Shown here piece after piece: positions 1 to 7,214 of a stretch of DNA of 36,239 nucleotides (its first letter is position 1; the number at the start of each line of letters is the position of its first letter). The DNA comes from Nitrospina sp. UBA6727. GTDB lineage: Bacteria; Nitrospinota; Nitrospinia; Nitrospinales; VA-1. The DNA lies in NCBI GenBank assembly GCA_002454045.1, contig DKID01000013.1, forward strand, positions 1 through 36,239. Direction: 5' to 3'. Position numbers and translations under genes: made by a program. The notes below the pieces were generated by a model. It was given only the letters and a program-made list of their open reading frames with translations. It made no database searches and was not told the DNA's origin.

Positions 1-43
1 TAATAGAATATAGATTTAATAGAATATAGATTTAATAAAATAT
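1..43. repeat. AT-rich tandem repeat at the window edge
   Basis: A 17-base unit beginning taatagaatatag occurs twice in tandem and is followed by a decaying third copy. It is much more AT-rich than the rest of the window and lies at the extreme left edge. It may be real intergenic sequence or a contig-end artefact. Confidence 0.6.
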
Positions 44-106
44 GTTGCGGGCGCATCACTGTCATCACCGACCCGCGCCCGTTCCCGACCGTCAGTTGTT
101 CGGCAA

Positions 107-346
107 ATGAAAATCGCATTCTTGTATGAGCATCCGACTTGGTCTAATGCGCTAATCGCCGCATTCAAGCGGCGCGGGGTGGCGCTGATTTTGCGTAACA
201 TTGCCGAGTTTAGTTTCGACGCGGACGCGACCGACAAGCCCTTTGACGCAGCTATTAACCGTATCAATGTCATGCCTGATTCACCAGGCGGCGCGCAACT
301 TCACCATGAACGAACGCGCCTCGGAGGTGATGACGTTGGTCGATGA
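107..346 (+). pseudogene. N-terminal fragment of a RimK-like ATP-grasp ligase
   Basis: The frame opens with ATG and the protein begins MKIAFLYEHPTWSNALIAAF, followed later by AAINRINVMP. I recognise this as the N-terminal pre-ATP-grasp segment of RimK/glutathione-synthase-like ligases, where an NRxNxMP stretch closes the first subdomain. The resemblance stops near base 280. The remaining codons to the stop at 346 are unrelated and the whole ATP-binding region is absent. At the same point the adjacent frame takes up an RmuC C-terminus, so two broken genes appear to be joined here. No clear ribosome binding site precedes the ATG. The family call rests on about 58 residues and is moderate. The missing catalytic domain means no ligase activity is expected. 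Confidence 0.5.
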
Positions 347-536
347 TTTTCGCAACCAGTGGAAAAAGTATGTCGAGCAAATGGACAAACTCGGCCGGCG
401 CATCGAAAGCTTGACCGGCGATTTCCAAACCTTGGTGACCACGCGCACCCGCGCCCTCGACCGACCGCTTGACAAAATTGAAAACATTTCGTTAGCGGAT
501 GAAAGCGCCGACGACGCGCCGAAATTATTGGAGTGA
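283..536 (+). pseudogene. rmuC: C-terminal fragment of an RmuC-like protein
   Basis: In a frame different from the upstream ATP-grasp fragment, about 80 codons run to a TGA at 534-536. The protein contains NERASEVMTLVDDFRNQW, then YVEQMDKLGRRIESL, then TRALDRPLDKIENI. This looks like the helical tail following the nuclease-like domain of RmuC, a protein implicated in limiting inversions and recombination at repeats. The coiled-coil N-terminus and the core domain are missing. An in-frame ATG occurs at 306 but has no clear ribosome binding site and is probably an internal Met. This is most likely a gene remnant created by the junction near base 282, whether a real deletion or a mis-assembly. 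plsC follows 31 bases after the stop. Confidence 0.5.
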
Positions 537-567
537 CGCTCGTTAGTCCCCAACCCTGTTGCAACTT

Positions 568-1344
568 ATGACTTCCAGCAAGCCGGCGTTATTTTTCTTA
601 CTTGCGGTCATCCGAACAGGCGCGCACGTCGTGGTGTTCGCGGTGTTTCTAATCTTAGGCGTGTGCGGGCATATTTTGTTTTTCATGTCGCCGCCGCGAC
701 TTCTCAAGTGGTGCGCTTTTTTTACGCGGTGGTGGGCGCGCGCCACTTGTCTGATTTTCAATATCCAAATTCAGATTGAAGGGTCAACTCGTGTGCGACC
801 CGGTTCTCTGATTGTCGCCAACCATGTAGGTTCGCCGGATGTTTTTATTTTGGGCGCGTGCTTCAAAGGATTCTTCGTGTCGAAATCCGAAATCGCCGAC
901 TGGCTTTTGTTCAGTTGGCTTGCCAAGTTGGGACGAACCATCTTCGCCGACAGGAACAAGCGCCATCAGGTGAAAACCGTCATCCGAGAAATTGAGGCGC
1001 GGCTAAACGGTAACCACTCCGTGATTCTTTTTCCCGAAGCCCGGGCGACCGACGGCACCGACGTCGCGCCTTTCAAGTCGGCGGTGTTTGAGGCGGCGTT
1101 CCTCGCCAACCGACCCGTGATACCTGTTGCAATTCGTTATCACGATGGGCATCGGCCGACGGTCGCTTACTACGGAAATAGTTTTCTCAAACATATTTTT
1201 GCGTTGCTGAAAACTCCCCGACTTCGAGCGACCATAACGGTCATGAAAGAAATTCCGCCGGGAATGGACCGACAAAACTTGGCGGCGAAAAGTCACCGCG
1301 CCATCCGCGAAAAAATTATGAGCGACGGTCGGCAATCCGCGTAA
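568..1344 (+). CDS. plsC: 1-acyl-sn-glycerol-3-phosphate acyltransferase (PlsC family)
   Basis: The predicted 258-residue membrane protein belongs to the PlsC/AGPAT family, which moves an acyl chain onto lysophosphatidic acid to make phosphatidic acid at the inner membrane. A hydrophobic segment spans about residues 8-40. The catalytic HX4D box is visible as NHVGSPD (His86, Asp91), and the substrate-binding FPE box as FPEARATDG (Glu157). A later PVIPVAIRY stretch matches the family's fourth block. I chose ATG 568; an in-frame TTG at 559 adds only three residues. A hairpin followed by T residues after the stop suggests that its transcript ends before the carbonic-anhydrase-like gene. Family assignment is firm. 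The exact acceptor lipid is inferred, since ornithine-lipid acyltransferases look similar. Confidence 0.85.
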   Translation: MTSSKPALFFLLAVIRTGAHVVVFAVFLILGVCGHILFFMSPPRLLKWCAFFTRWWARATCLIFNIQIQIEGSTRVRPGSLIVANHVGSPDVFILGACFKGFFVSKSEIADWLLFSWLAKLGRTIFADRNKRHQVKTVIREIEARLNGNHSVILFPEARATDGTDVAPFKSAVFEAAFLANRPVIPVAIRYHDGHRPTVAYYGNSFLKHIFALLKTPRLRATITVMKEIPPGMDRQNLAAKSHRAIREKIMSDGRQSA

Positions 1345-1383
1345 ACCGCGCCGAGTTTTTATGATGGACTTTAAAATCAAAAT

Positions 1384-1409
1384 GGCGTTACAGTAACGCC
1401 GCGGTTTTT
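1384..1409 (+). terminator. Probable intrinsic terminator after plsC
   Basis: A perfect 7-bp stem (ggcgtta at 1384-1390 pairing with taacgcc at 1394-1400) has a 3-base loop. Four bases later comes a run of five T. The stem is short, so termination may be partial. Confidence 0.45.
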
Positions 1410-1466
1410 AGAAATCCCAAAACTATTTTTCCCGCAAGGGTTCAACTTTCCCCGAAAAGGTTCAAC

Positions 1467-1973
1467 GTGATTCATCCCTGCAAAGGCCAGCAACCGGAGA
1501 TTGATAATTCCGCCTTGGTGGTGGAAAGCGCGCAGGTCATCGGCGATGTAAAGATCGGCGAAGAGAGTAGCGTGTGGTTCAACGCGGTGGTTCGCGGCGA
1601 TGTCAACTACATCCGCATCGGCAAGCGCACCAACATTCAGGACGGTTGCGTCCTGCACGTCGCGCGCAAAACTTTGCCGTTGATTATCGGCGACGAAGTG
1701 ACGGTCGGACACAACGTCACGTTGCACGCTTGCACCATCGCGTCGCAATGCCTCATCGGTATGGGCGCGGTGATTATGGACGGCGCGGAAATCGGGGAGC
1801 AGTCCATTGTCGGCGCCGGTTCGCTGGTAACTCCGAATGCGAAAATTCCGGCAAAAAGTTTAGTGCTAGGTTCGCCGGCGAAAGTGAAACGGGAACTGAG
1901 CGAAGAAGAAATCCGCAGCATCCGCGAATCGGCCGCCAACTATGTCGGCGATATTGAAGCCTACCTGGATTAA
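1467..1973 (+). CDS. Gamma-class carbonic anhydrase-like protein (left-handed beta-helix)
   Basis: A 168-residue hexapeptide-repeat protein of the gamma-carbonic anhydrase/YrdA family. Such proteins form trimers of left-handed beta-helices and bind a metal between subunits. The three metal-binding histidines of the family are present as His64 (CVLHV), His82 (VGHNV) and His87 (TLHAC). The conserved VRGDVNYIRIG segment is at about residues 42-52 and the helix-capping tail contains VLGSPAKVKREL. The start is GTG at 1467, with AAAAGG six bases upstream. The phosphorylase gene begins 11 bases after the stop, so the two are probably cotranscribed. With all three histidines kept, the protein could be an active carbonic anhydrase. 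Many family members have no detectable activity, so the reaction is unproven. Confidence 0.85.
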   Translation: MIHPCKGQQPEIDNSALVVESAQVIGDVKIGEESSVWFNAVVRGDVNYIRIGKRTNIQDGCVLHVARKTLPLIIGDEVTVGHNVTLHACTIASQCLIGMGAVIMDGAEIGEQSIVGAGSLVTPNAKIPAKSLVLGSPAKVKRELSEEEIRSIRESAANYVGDIEAYLD

Positions 1974-1984
1974 AACATCGGCTC

Positions 1985-2863
1985 ATGACTAAATCAGGCG
2001 TCGTCCCGTTTGCGGTTTCCGCCGCGGTAATCGGCGGCAGCGGCGCCTATCATCTTCTCGCCGCGCAGGTGCTGGGCAAGGAAGTCGCCTGCAAAGTTCT
2101 CGACACGCCTTACGGCAAAAGTGTTCCCGTTCATCATTTTATTTTTGCAAGCCAGGAATTTTTATTTTTATCCCGCCACGGAGAAACCGATTACTCCCGC
2201 ACCGCCCCGTTCGTCAATTACCGCGCCAACGTTCACGCCCTGAAACAATGCGGAGTCAAGCGAGTCATCGCGTGGTCCGGTCCGGGGATTATCAACACGG
2301 CGTTCAAGCCCGGCGATTTTGTAGTGCCACACGACATCATCGACGAAACCCGCAACCGCGCGACCACATTTTTTGACGACAGCGGCGTCGGCGTCATCCG
2401 ACAAAGCGAACCGTTTTGTCCGCAGATTGCCGCCGCCTTGCACGATGTTCTGCACTCGCGCGGACTGCGCCATCACGAACGCGCGGTCTATGCTTGCACC
2501 GAAGGACCGCGTTTGGAAACGCCCGCCGAGATTCGCAAACTGCGCTTGCTCGGCGCCGACCTTGTCGGCATGACCCTTGCGCCGGAAGCCTTCCTCGCTC
2601 GGGAAATGGAAATATGCTACACGCCGTTTTGTTATCCGACCAATTATGCCGAAGGGATTCGGTCGCGGAAATTTAAGAAGGGGAAATTATTTGAAGGCTT
2701 GCAAACCGGGGAAGAACAAAAACAAGTTGACGCGACGATACAAAAATTTCCCGCGTTAATCCGCGCGGTGTTCGAAAATTTGCAAGGGGTCGAGCGTACC
2801 TGCGACTGCCCGCATGCCTTGTATCGCTACAAGAAAAAAGGTTTCCTGCCGCCGGATTTTTGA
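1985..2863 (+). CDS. S-methyl-5'-thioadenosine / purine nucleoside phosphorylase family
   Basis: This 292-residue cytoplasmic enzyme belongs to the trimeric PNP/MTAP family, which splits purine nucleosides or methylthioadenosine with phosphate and serves purine and methionine salvage. Family signatures are the N-terminal VIGGSG phosphate-binding turn (about residues 15-20), the SRHG stretch (about 63-66), TEGPRLETPAEI in the middle, and DLVGMTLAPEAFLAREM near the base pocket. The protein is slightly longer than typical MTAP and has a C-terminal tail CDCPHALYRYKKKGFLPPDF that I do not recognise. Substrate choice (MTA, methylthioinosine or guanosine) cannot be settled from these motifs. It lies between a carbonic-anhydrase-like gene and a TPR-like gene in one orientation with short gaps. 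Confidence 0.85.
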   Translation: MTKSGVVPFAVSAAVIGGSGAYHLLAAQVLGKEVACKVLDTPYGKSVPVHHFIFASQEFLFLSRHGETDYSRTAPFVNYRANVHALKQCGVKRVIAWSGPGIINTAFKPGDFVVPHDIIDETRNRATTFFDDSGVGVIRQSEPFCPQIAAALHDVLHSRGLRHHERAVYACTEGPRLETPAEIRKLRLLGADLVGMTLAPEAFLAREMEICYTPFCYPTNYAEGIRSRKFKKGKLFEGLQTGEEQKQVDATIQKFPALIRAVFENLQGVERTCDCPHALYRYKKKGFLPPDF

Positions 2864-2896
2864 TCAAACGAACGAAAGGTGCGACGCGAAGACGAA

Positions 2897-3568
2897 ATGA
2901 ATTTATTGCAACTGCAAGAAAACTTGGCGGCGGCGCGGTTGAAAGGCGCCAACGAGGAAACGACGGAAAAAGCCGTTGCCGTCGCCAACGCCTGTCAGCA
3001 GGCGCGAAAGTATGAAACCGCGGTCGCGTGTTTGAATCAAGTTTTGCCCGATGTTCAAAACGACGCGGGTCTGCATGCGGTGATGCAAACTGCTTTGGGA
3101 ACGGCGTTCTGGGAAAAAGCGCAACTGAAAAAATCCCTCATTCATTTTTCGGCGGCGTTGAAATTGTTCAAAGAGACAGACGACAAGCCGGGCGTTGCCA
3201 TCGTCCTCGCCATAGTGGGTGTTACTTTCTGGAGAAAACGCGAGTGGAAAAAAGCGCTGGAAATATTGAAGGACGCTTTGAGTTACGACAAGGGGAAGAA
3301 CGCGGAACTCCGCTTTGCGTCTGTTCACGGGGCGTTTGACCGGAGCATTGCCACTTTGCAAAATCGGGTGCAACGCGGGCGGGATTTGCAAGTCCCCATG
3401 AAAATTCTGCAACCGTTGTTTGCTTCCGCCGCGCTTTATCTTGTCACCGGAAATTTGGATGAACTGCAACCCTGCTTGAATGAATCGGTGTCGTTGGCGG
3501 AACAACTCGGTGAAGTGGATATCGTGCGCGCCGCCGCGGGCATCAAGCAACTGGGCTGTTTAGTTTGA
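2897..3568 (+). CDS. TPR-like helical repeat protein
   Basis: The protein of about 223 residues contains alanine- and leucine-rich helical pairs typical of tetratricopeptide repeats. Examples are ACQQARKYETAVACLNQVL, LGTAFWEKAQLKKSLIHFSA with LKLFKET, and VGVTFWRKREWKKALEILKD. No signal peptide or membrane segment is visible, so it is probably a cytoplasmic scaffold for protein contacts. I chose ATG 2897. A GTG at 2879 would add six residues (MRREDE) but lacks a properly spaced ribosome binding site. It follows the phosphorylase by 33 bases and is probably in the same transcript. Its last 26 bases overlap the end of the convergent methyltransferase gene. No specific function can be assigned. 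Confidence 0.65.
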   Translation: MNLLQLQENLAAARLKGANEETTEKAVAVANACQQARKYETAVACLNQVLPDVQNDAGLHAVMQTALGTAFWEKAQLKKSLIHFSAALKLFKETDDKPGVAIVLAIVGVTFWRKREWKKALEILKDALSYDKGKNAELRFASVHGAFDRSIATLQNRVQRGRDLQVPMKILQPLFASAALYLVTGNLDELQPCLNESVSLAEQLGEVDIVRAAAGIKQLGCLV

Positions 3569-4475
3569 ACCAAGTCAACTCGTTTTTGTTGTGGAACAAA
3601 TGCAAAACTCGGCTATCCGCGATGGCGGAAAATTTCGCAACGGTCGCACGGTCCGGCTCGCCTTTGAATTTAATCGTGCAGATAAAGTTCGCGCAGATTC
3701 CCGCCGCCACCCATTTCGTGATCCATTGATAAAGTTTTTCCGGGTAACAAATCACATCCGCAAACAGCCAATCGACGCGGCGACCTTGCGCTTGGAACTC
3801 CGCTGGCAGTAGCGTGAAAGCGTCGCGTTTTTGGAATGACACGCCGCGCAATTCGGCGACCGACGAAGCAAGCGGGGCGCGGTCGATGCTTAAAACTTCT
3901 GCGCCGCATCGGTGAATCACCCAAGCCCAGCCGCCCGGACTGCCGCCCGCGTCGATGCAAAAATCTCCCGGTCGCGGTGCCGCCGCCGCGAGCGTGAGCG
4001 CTTCGTAAAGTTTTAAGTAAGCGCGGTTGGGCGGACCGACTTTGTCTTCCACGAAATGCACTTCGCCATTCGGGAAACGGCTCGAACATTCTGCGGACGC
4101 GAGCAACGTGTTTTCATCCAGAAGCGTGAAGCTCCCAAGCGGCGGCGGCGACACGGACGAAGGAAAACTCAACGGTGCGCATTTCACCGCCGGCAGTTTT
4201 TCCAAAATCAGTTGCGCCCGACGGTGCAAGCGGTAGGAATACAGACACCAGTTTTGTTGCATGGCTCGCAATTTTTTAGCGGCGTCACTTATCGAGTTGA
4301 TGCGATGAGCCTGCGGATTGCGCCAGATGTTCTGCGCCCAGCAAGTGTCTTGCGGCGGCTGGCTGGAAAAAACCAATCGGTCGTGAACGGCAATCACCCC
4401 GTCCAAACCTTTTATCAAAGTTTCTTGAAGACCTTCCGGTGCCAGATATGCTGATTTGATTGCGGCGGCGTTCAT
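3543..4475 (-). CDS. rlmM: 23S rRNA 2'-O-ribose methyltransferase, RlmM/FtsJ-like
   Basis: The 310-residue protein has the shape of RlmM: an N-terminal RNA-binding part of about 140 residues and a C-terminal RrmJ/FtsJ-type SAM domain. The SAM-binding loop is IDAGGSPGGWAWVI (about residues 174-187). The K-D-K-E catalytic tetrad of 2'-O-methyltransferases can be placed at Lys155 (NRAYLKLYEA), Asp240 (LFADVICYP), Lys269 (CTIKFKG) and Glu299 (NKNELTWF). E. coli RlmM methylates C2498 of 23S rRNA. Here the N-terminal half is shorter than in E. coli, so the exact target is inferred. The ATG at 4475 has no obvious ribosome binding site. The gene is divergent from rpsT and converges on the TPR-like gene with a 26-base overlap. 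Confidence 0.8.
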   Translation of the reverse strand: MNAAAIKSAYLAPEGLQETLIKGLDGVIAVHDRLVFSSQPPQDTCWAQNIWRNPQAHRINSISDAAKKLRAMQQNWCLYSYRLHRRAQLILEKLPAVKCAPLSFPSSVSPPPLGSFTLLDENTLLASAECSSRFPNGEVHFVEDKVGPPNRAYLKLYEALTLAAAAPRPGDFCIDAGGSPGGWAWVIHRCGAEVLSIDRAPLASSVAELRGVSFQKRDAFTLLPAEFQAQGRRVDWLFADVICYPEKLYQWITKWVAAGICANFICTIKFKGEPDRATVAKFSAIADSRVLHLFHNKNELTWFKLNSPVA

Positions 4476-4547
4476 GGAACGGGATGATACCGACTGAATG
4501 AAATTGGCTCAAGCGTCATGACGGTTGCCTGAATATTTTTCTGCCGC

Positions 4548-4576
4548 TTGACAACTCGGAAGGAATAAAGTACAAG
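4548..4576 (+). promoter_or_regulatory. Sigma70-type promoter for rpsT
   Basis: TTGACA (4548-4553) matches the -35 consensus exactly. It is followed by a 17-base spacer and TACAAG (4571-4576), a 4 of 6 match to the -10 box. This predicts a leader of roughly 65 bases before the rpsT start. Confidence 0.65.
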
Positions 4577-4648
4577 GGGCGACTCGCTATTATTCATCGC
4601 CCAATCACGGTGCCGTGTTTTTAACTTCCAACGTGAAGGAATAGTTTT

Positions 4649-4912
4649 TTGGCTAATCATAAATCCGCGTTGAAACGCAACCGACAAAACCACAAAAGAA
4701 ATGAGCGGAACAAAAGGTACCGCACTTTGGTCAAGACGTTGTCGAAAAAAGTGCGCGCCGAAGCCGCGGCTGGCAACAAAGAGCAAGCCCAGAAAGAATT
4801 GAAAACCGCCGCGAAAGTCATCGCCAAAGTCGGCAGCAAAGGCATTCTCCATTCCCGCACCGCGTCGCGAAAAATTTCCGGCCTCACCCGTTTGGTCAAT
4901 CGCACCGCCTAA
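4649..4912 (+). CDS. rpsT: 30S ribosomal protein S20, TTG start
   Basis: The 87-residue protein begins MANHKSALKRNRQNHKRNER, the hallmark of S20, and continues with the basic helical core up to SRKISGLTRLVNRTA. S20 is a primary 16S rRNA-binding protein of the small subunit. The start is TTG at 4649, with GAAGGA eight bases upstream. No in-frame ATG exists near this point that would keep the conserved N-terminus. E. coli rpsT also uses UUG, and that weak start is part of S20 autoregulation, so the same control is plausible here. The gene stands alone behind its own promoter, divergent from the rlmM-like gene. A GC-rich hairpin about 100 bases downstream could end the transcript. Confidence 0.95.
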   Translation: MANHKSALKRNRQNHKRNERNKRYRTLVKTLSKKVRAEAAAGNKEQAQKELKTAAKVIAKVGSKGILHSRTASRKISGLTRLVNRTA

Positions 4913-5012
4913 CTCACTTCCCTTTTTCCTGGCAACGACCGCGCCGTCGTCACCGCGACTGTCGCGCAACCGCCGCCGTCATTCCCGTCGTTGTGTTATC
5001 GCGCCAAGCGGT

Positions 5013-5031
5013 CGCCCGTTCCTTGCGGGCG
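5013..5031 (+). terminator. Hairpin, possible weak rpsT terminator
   Basis: CGCCCG pairs with CGGGCG across a 7-base loop, followed by only three T. This may end rpsT transcription weakly. Confidence 0.35.
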
Positions 5032-5198
5032 TTTCCCGATGCTCGACAAGCAAGCATATCAGTTATTCCGACACCTAAAATTCGTGCAAAAATCTCGTTC
5101 CGCAGAACTTCCCCGCGCCTGATCCAATTTTATTTTTTACGCATAACTATTTGAAAATAGATACACTGCCGATTTTTTGCTGTCTGGAGATTTCAGAT

Positions 5199-5214
5199 TG
5201 GCATAATTATTGAA
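5199..5214 (+). promoter_or_regulatory. Possible sigma54-like promoter for PII-amtB
   Basis: TGGCA(T) at 5199-5204 and TTGAA at 5210-5214 have the GG-to-TTG spacing of a -24/-12 promoter (consensus TGGCAC-N5-TTGCA). The -12 GC is GA here, so the match is imperfect. Its position upstream of a nitrogen-regulatory operon makes it worth noting. Confidence 0.35.
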
Positions 5215-5276
5215 TTAAATAAAGTTGTCGGCAGCGGCGGGGCAGGTATTGTCATTTTTAAGAAGGGAAAAAGATT

Positions 5277-5615
5277 ATGAAGAAAATCGATGCAATCGTT
5301 AAGCCGTTCAAGTTGGATGAAGTCAAAGACAAGTTGAACAAAATTGGCGTGCAGGGAATCACCGTCACCGAGGTCAAAGGATTCGGTCGCCAAAAAGGTC
5401 ACACGGAACTTTATCGTGGCGCCGAGTATGTCGTGGATTTCCTCCCGAAAATCAAAATGGAAATTGTCATCACCGATACCCAAGTGGAAGAGGTGGTCAA
5501 CACGATCATGGAATCCGCGCAGACCGGACGAATCGGTGACGGAAAAATATTTGTAACGGAACTCGTAGATGTCATTCGGATTCGCACGGGGGAACGAGGT
5601 AAGGAAGCCATTTAG
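5277..5615 (+). CDS. glnK: Nitrogen regulatory protein PII (GlnK type, linked to amtB)
   Basis: This is a 112-residue, full-length PII trimer-forming signal protein. PII proteins sense 2-oxoglutarate and ATP/ADP and, when linked to amtB, usually bind and close the ammonium channel. The T-loop reads TELYRGAEYVVDFLPK and contains Tyr51, the residue uridylylated by GlnD in proteobacteria. The B-loop contains TGRIGDGKIFV and the C-loop contains RIRTGERG. The start ATG is preceded by aagaaggg. amtB begins 167 bases downstream on the same strand, so the pair forms the classic glnK-amtB operon. A second PII gene lies near glnA (15602-15940) and differs mainly in the N-terminal third and in the residues before the C-loop. 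The GlnK name is based on the link to amtB. Confidence 0.92.
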   Translation: MKKIDAIVKPFKLDEVKDKLNKIGVQGITVTEVKGFGRQKGHTELYRGAEYVVDFLPKIKMEIVITDTQVEEVVNTIMESAQTGRIGDGKIFVTELVDVIRIRTGERGKEAI

Positions 5616-5782
5616 TCACGGCGGCGGCGCGGGTGGTTTTCCATCATTGAGAAATGCGTGGAGAACGGCGCGATGTTTTTTCGCGGCGGCGGCGACTTTC
5701 GCGGCGGCGTTGCTAACCGCAACGCGACGCGGCAATCCAGCGTGATTCCGCTGTTCAACCTTTATCATCAGGAGTTGAATTC

Positions 5783-7120
5783 ATGAAGACTAAAATTCCG
5801 GGCGGCCATCGGCAGTCCACATCAAAAAAATTATGGACGGTGACAGCCGCCCTGTTGTCGCTGTCCGCGTTACTACCCTTTCCGGTTTTTGCCGAAGAGA
5901 TGCCCGTGTTGAACTCGGGCGACACCGCGTGGATGTTGACGTCCACCGCTTTGGTATTGTTCATGACCATCCCCGGCTTGGCATTGTTTTACGCCGGCAT
6001 GGTGCGTAGCAAAAACATCTTGTCGGTGCTCATGCAATGTTTCGCCATCACATCGCTCATGACCATACTGTGGGCGCTTTACGCATACAGCATCGCGTTC
6101 GGCGGCGACGGTGCGTATTGGGGAGGGACGAGCAAAATGTTTCTCGCCGGAGTAGGCGTCGACACGCTGAGCGGCACCATTCCGGAAACCGTGTTCATGA
6201 CATTTCAGATGACCTTCGCCATCATCACGCCAGCGCTGGTGGTGGGCGCCTTTGCCGAGCGTATGAAATTTTCGACCATGCTAGTCTTCATGACGATTTG
6301 GATAACGATCGTATACGCCCCGGTCTGCCATTGGGTCTGGGGCGGCGGTTGGCTTGGCAGCAAAGGGATACTCGATTTCGCCGGCGGCACCGTTGTCCAC
6401 ATCAACGCCGGCATGGCGGGACTCGTCGCAGCACTCGTCCTCGGCAAACGCAAAGGGTATCCGACCGCGCCGATGCCGCCGCATAATCTCGGCTACACCT
6501 TGATGGGCGCCTCCATGCTCTGGGTCGGCTGGTTCGGATTCAACGCCGGCAGCGAGTTAGCGGCAGACGGCGTCGCCGGCATGGCGATGGCCGTGACGCA
6601 AATCGCCACCGCCGCCGCCGCGTTAAGTTGGATGTTCATCGAGTGGATAAAATACGGCAAGCCCAGCGTGTTGGGAATTGCCTCCGGCGCCGTCGCCGGC
6701 TTGGTCGCCATCACCCCAGCATCGGGCTCCGTCGGTCCCATGGGCGCGATGGCGATTGGGTTCGCGTCGGGGCTCGGCTGCTTCTTCGCATCGACAGTGA
6801 TGAAGCGCGCCTTAGGCTATGACGACTCGCTCGACGTGTTCGGCATTCACGCCATCGGCGGCATCATCGGCGCGACTTTAACCGGCGTGTTCTGCGCCAA
6901 AAGTTTGGGCGGTAGCGGATTCGGCGGCGACATCACCAGCATCGGCGAGCAGTTGACGGTGCAGTTCATCGGCATCGGCGCGACCGTGGTCTACACCGGC
7001 GTCGTCAGTTACATCATCCTGAAAATACTCGCCGGGGTCATGGGCTTGCGCGTTACCGAAGACGAAGAAACCGAAGGCCTGGACCTCGCGCTCCACGACG
7101 AACGCGGTTATATTATTTAA
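5783..7120 (+). CDS. amtB: Ammonium channel AmtB
   Basis: This 445-residue inner-membrane protein belongs to the Amt/Rh family, forms trimers, and conducts ammonium/ammonia. It has a cleavable signal peptide ending VFA (about residue 37), followed by about eleven hydrophobic segments. The twin pore histidines are His206 (GGTVVHINAG) and His356 (VFGIHAIGG). An Asp in the conserved GILDFAGGTVVH block is at 198, and VRSKN follows the first external loop. The cytosolic tail LRVTEDEETEGLDLALHDERGY is the conserved element that contacts PII. The ATG at 5783 is preceded by CAGGAG. The linked PII gene is upstream, and a strong hairpin follows 22 bases after the stop. Length and motifs are normal, so it should be functional. 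Confidence 0.95.
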   Translation: MKTKIPGGHRQSTSKKLWTVTAALLSLSALLPFPVFAEEMPVLNSGDTAWMLTSTALVLFMTIPGLALFYAGMVRSKNILSVLMQCFAITSLMTILWALYAYSIAFGGDGAYWGGTSKMFLAGVGVDTLSGTIPETVFMTFQMTFAIITPALVVGAFAERMKFSTMLVFMTIWITIVYAPVCHWVWGGGWLGSKGILDFAGGTVVHINAGMAGLVAALVLGKRKGYPTAPMPPHNLGYTLMGASMLWVGWFGFNAGSELAADGVAGMAMAVTQIATAAAALSWMFIEWIKYGKPSVLGIASGAVAGLVAITPASGSVGPMGAMAIGFASGLGCFFASTVMKRALGYDDSLDVFGIHAIGGIIGATLTGVFCAKSLGGSGFGGDITSIGEQLTVQFIGIGATVVYTGVVSYIILKILAGVMGLRVTEDEETEGLDLALHDERGYII

Positions 7121-7142
7121 GCGGCGCGATTGCGGTGACGCG

Positions 7143-7179
7143 GCGGCGGCGGCTCTTATTTTATAAGAGCCGCCGCCGC
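7143..7179. terminator. Perfect 17-bp hairpin between convergent amtB and exbD
   Basis: A 17-base arm (7143-7159) pairs perfectly with 7163-7179 across a 3-base loop, giving a GC-rich lower stem and an AT-rich tip. It sits between the converging amtB and TonB-cluster transcripts and so could end both. It lacks a T-run on either side, so it may work with Rho or act as an RNA 3'-end stabiliser. Confidence 0.6.
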
Positions 7180-7214
7180 GCGTAGTTGCTGGCGATCGCA
7201 ACCGTTCACGCTAA

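Larger units (their letters stand above)
4913..5276. other. 364-base gene-free gap between rpsT and the PII gene
   Basis: I see no coding region here. In order it holds triplet-rich low-complexity DNA at about 4934-4993 (gcgccgtcgtcaccgcgact and similar), a hairpin at 5013-5031, and an AT-rich stretch from about 5070 with a sigma54-like element at 5199-5214. The PII ribosome binding site (aagaaggg) follows, with its last base 12 bases before the ATG at 5277. Confidence 0.7.

Noticed and set aside
3028..3339. Plus-strand frame within the TPR-like gene
   Set aside because: It is an out-of-frame shadow of the TPR-like gene without family motifs.
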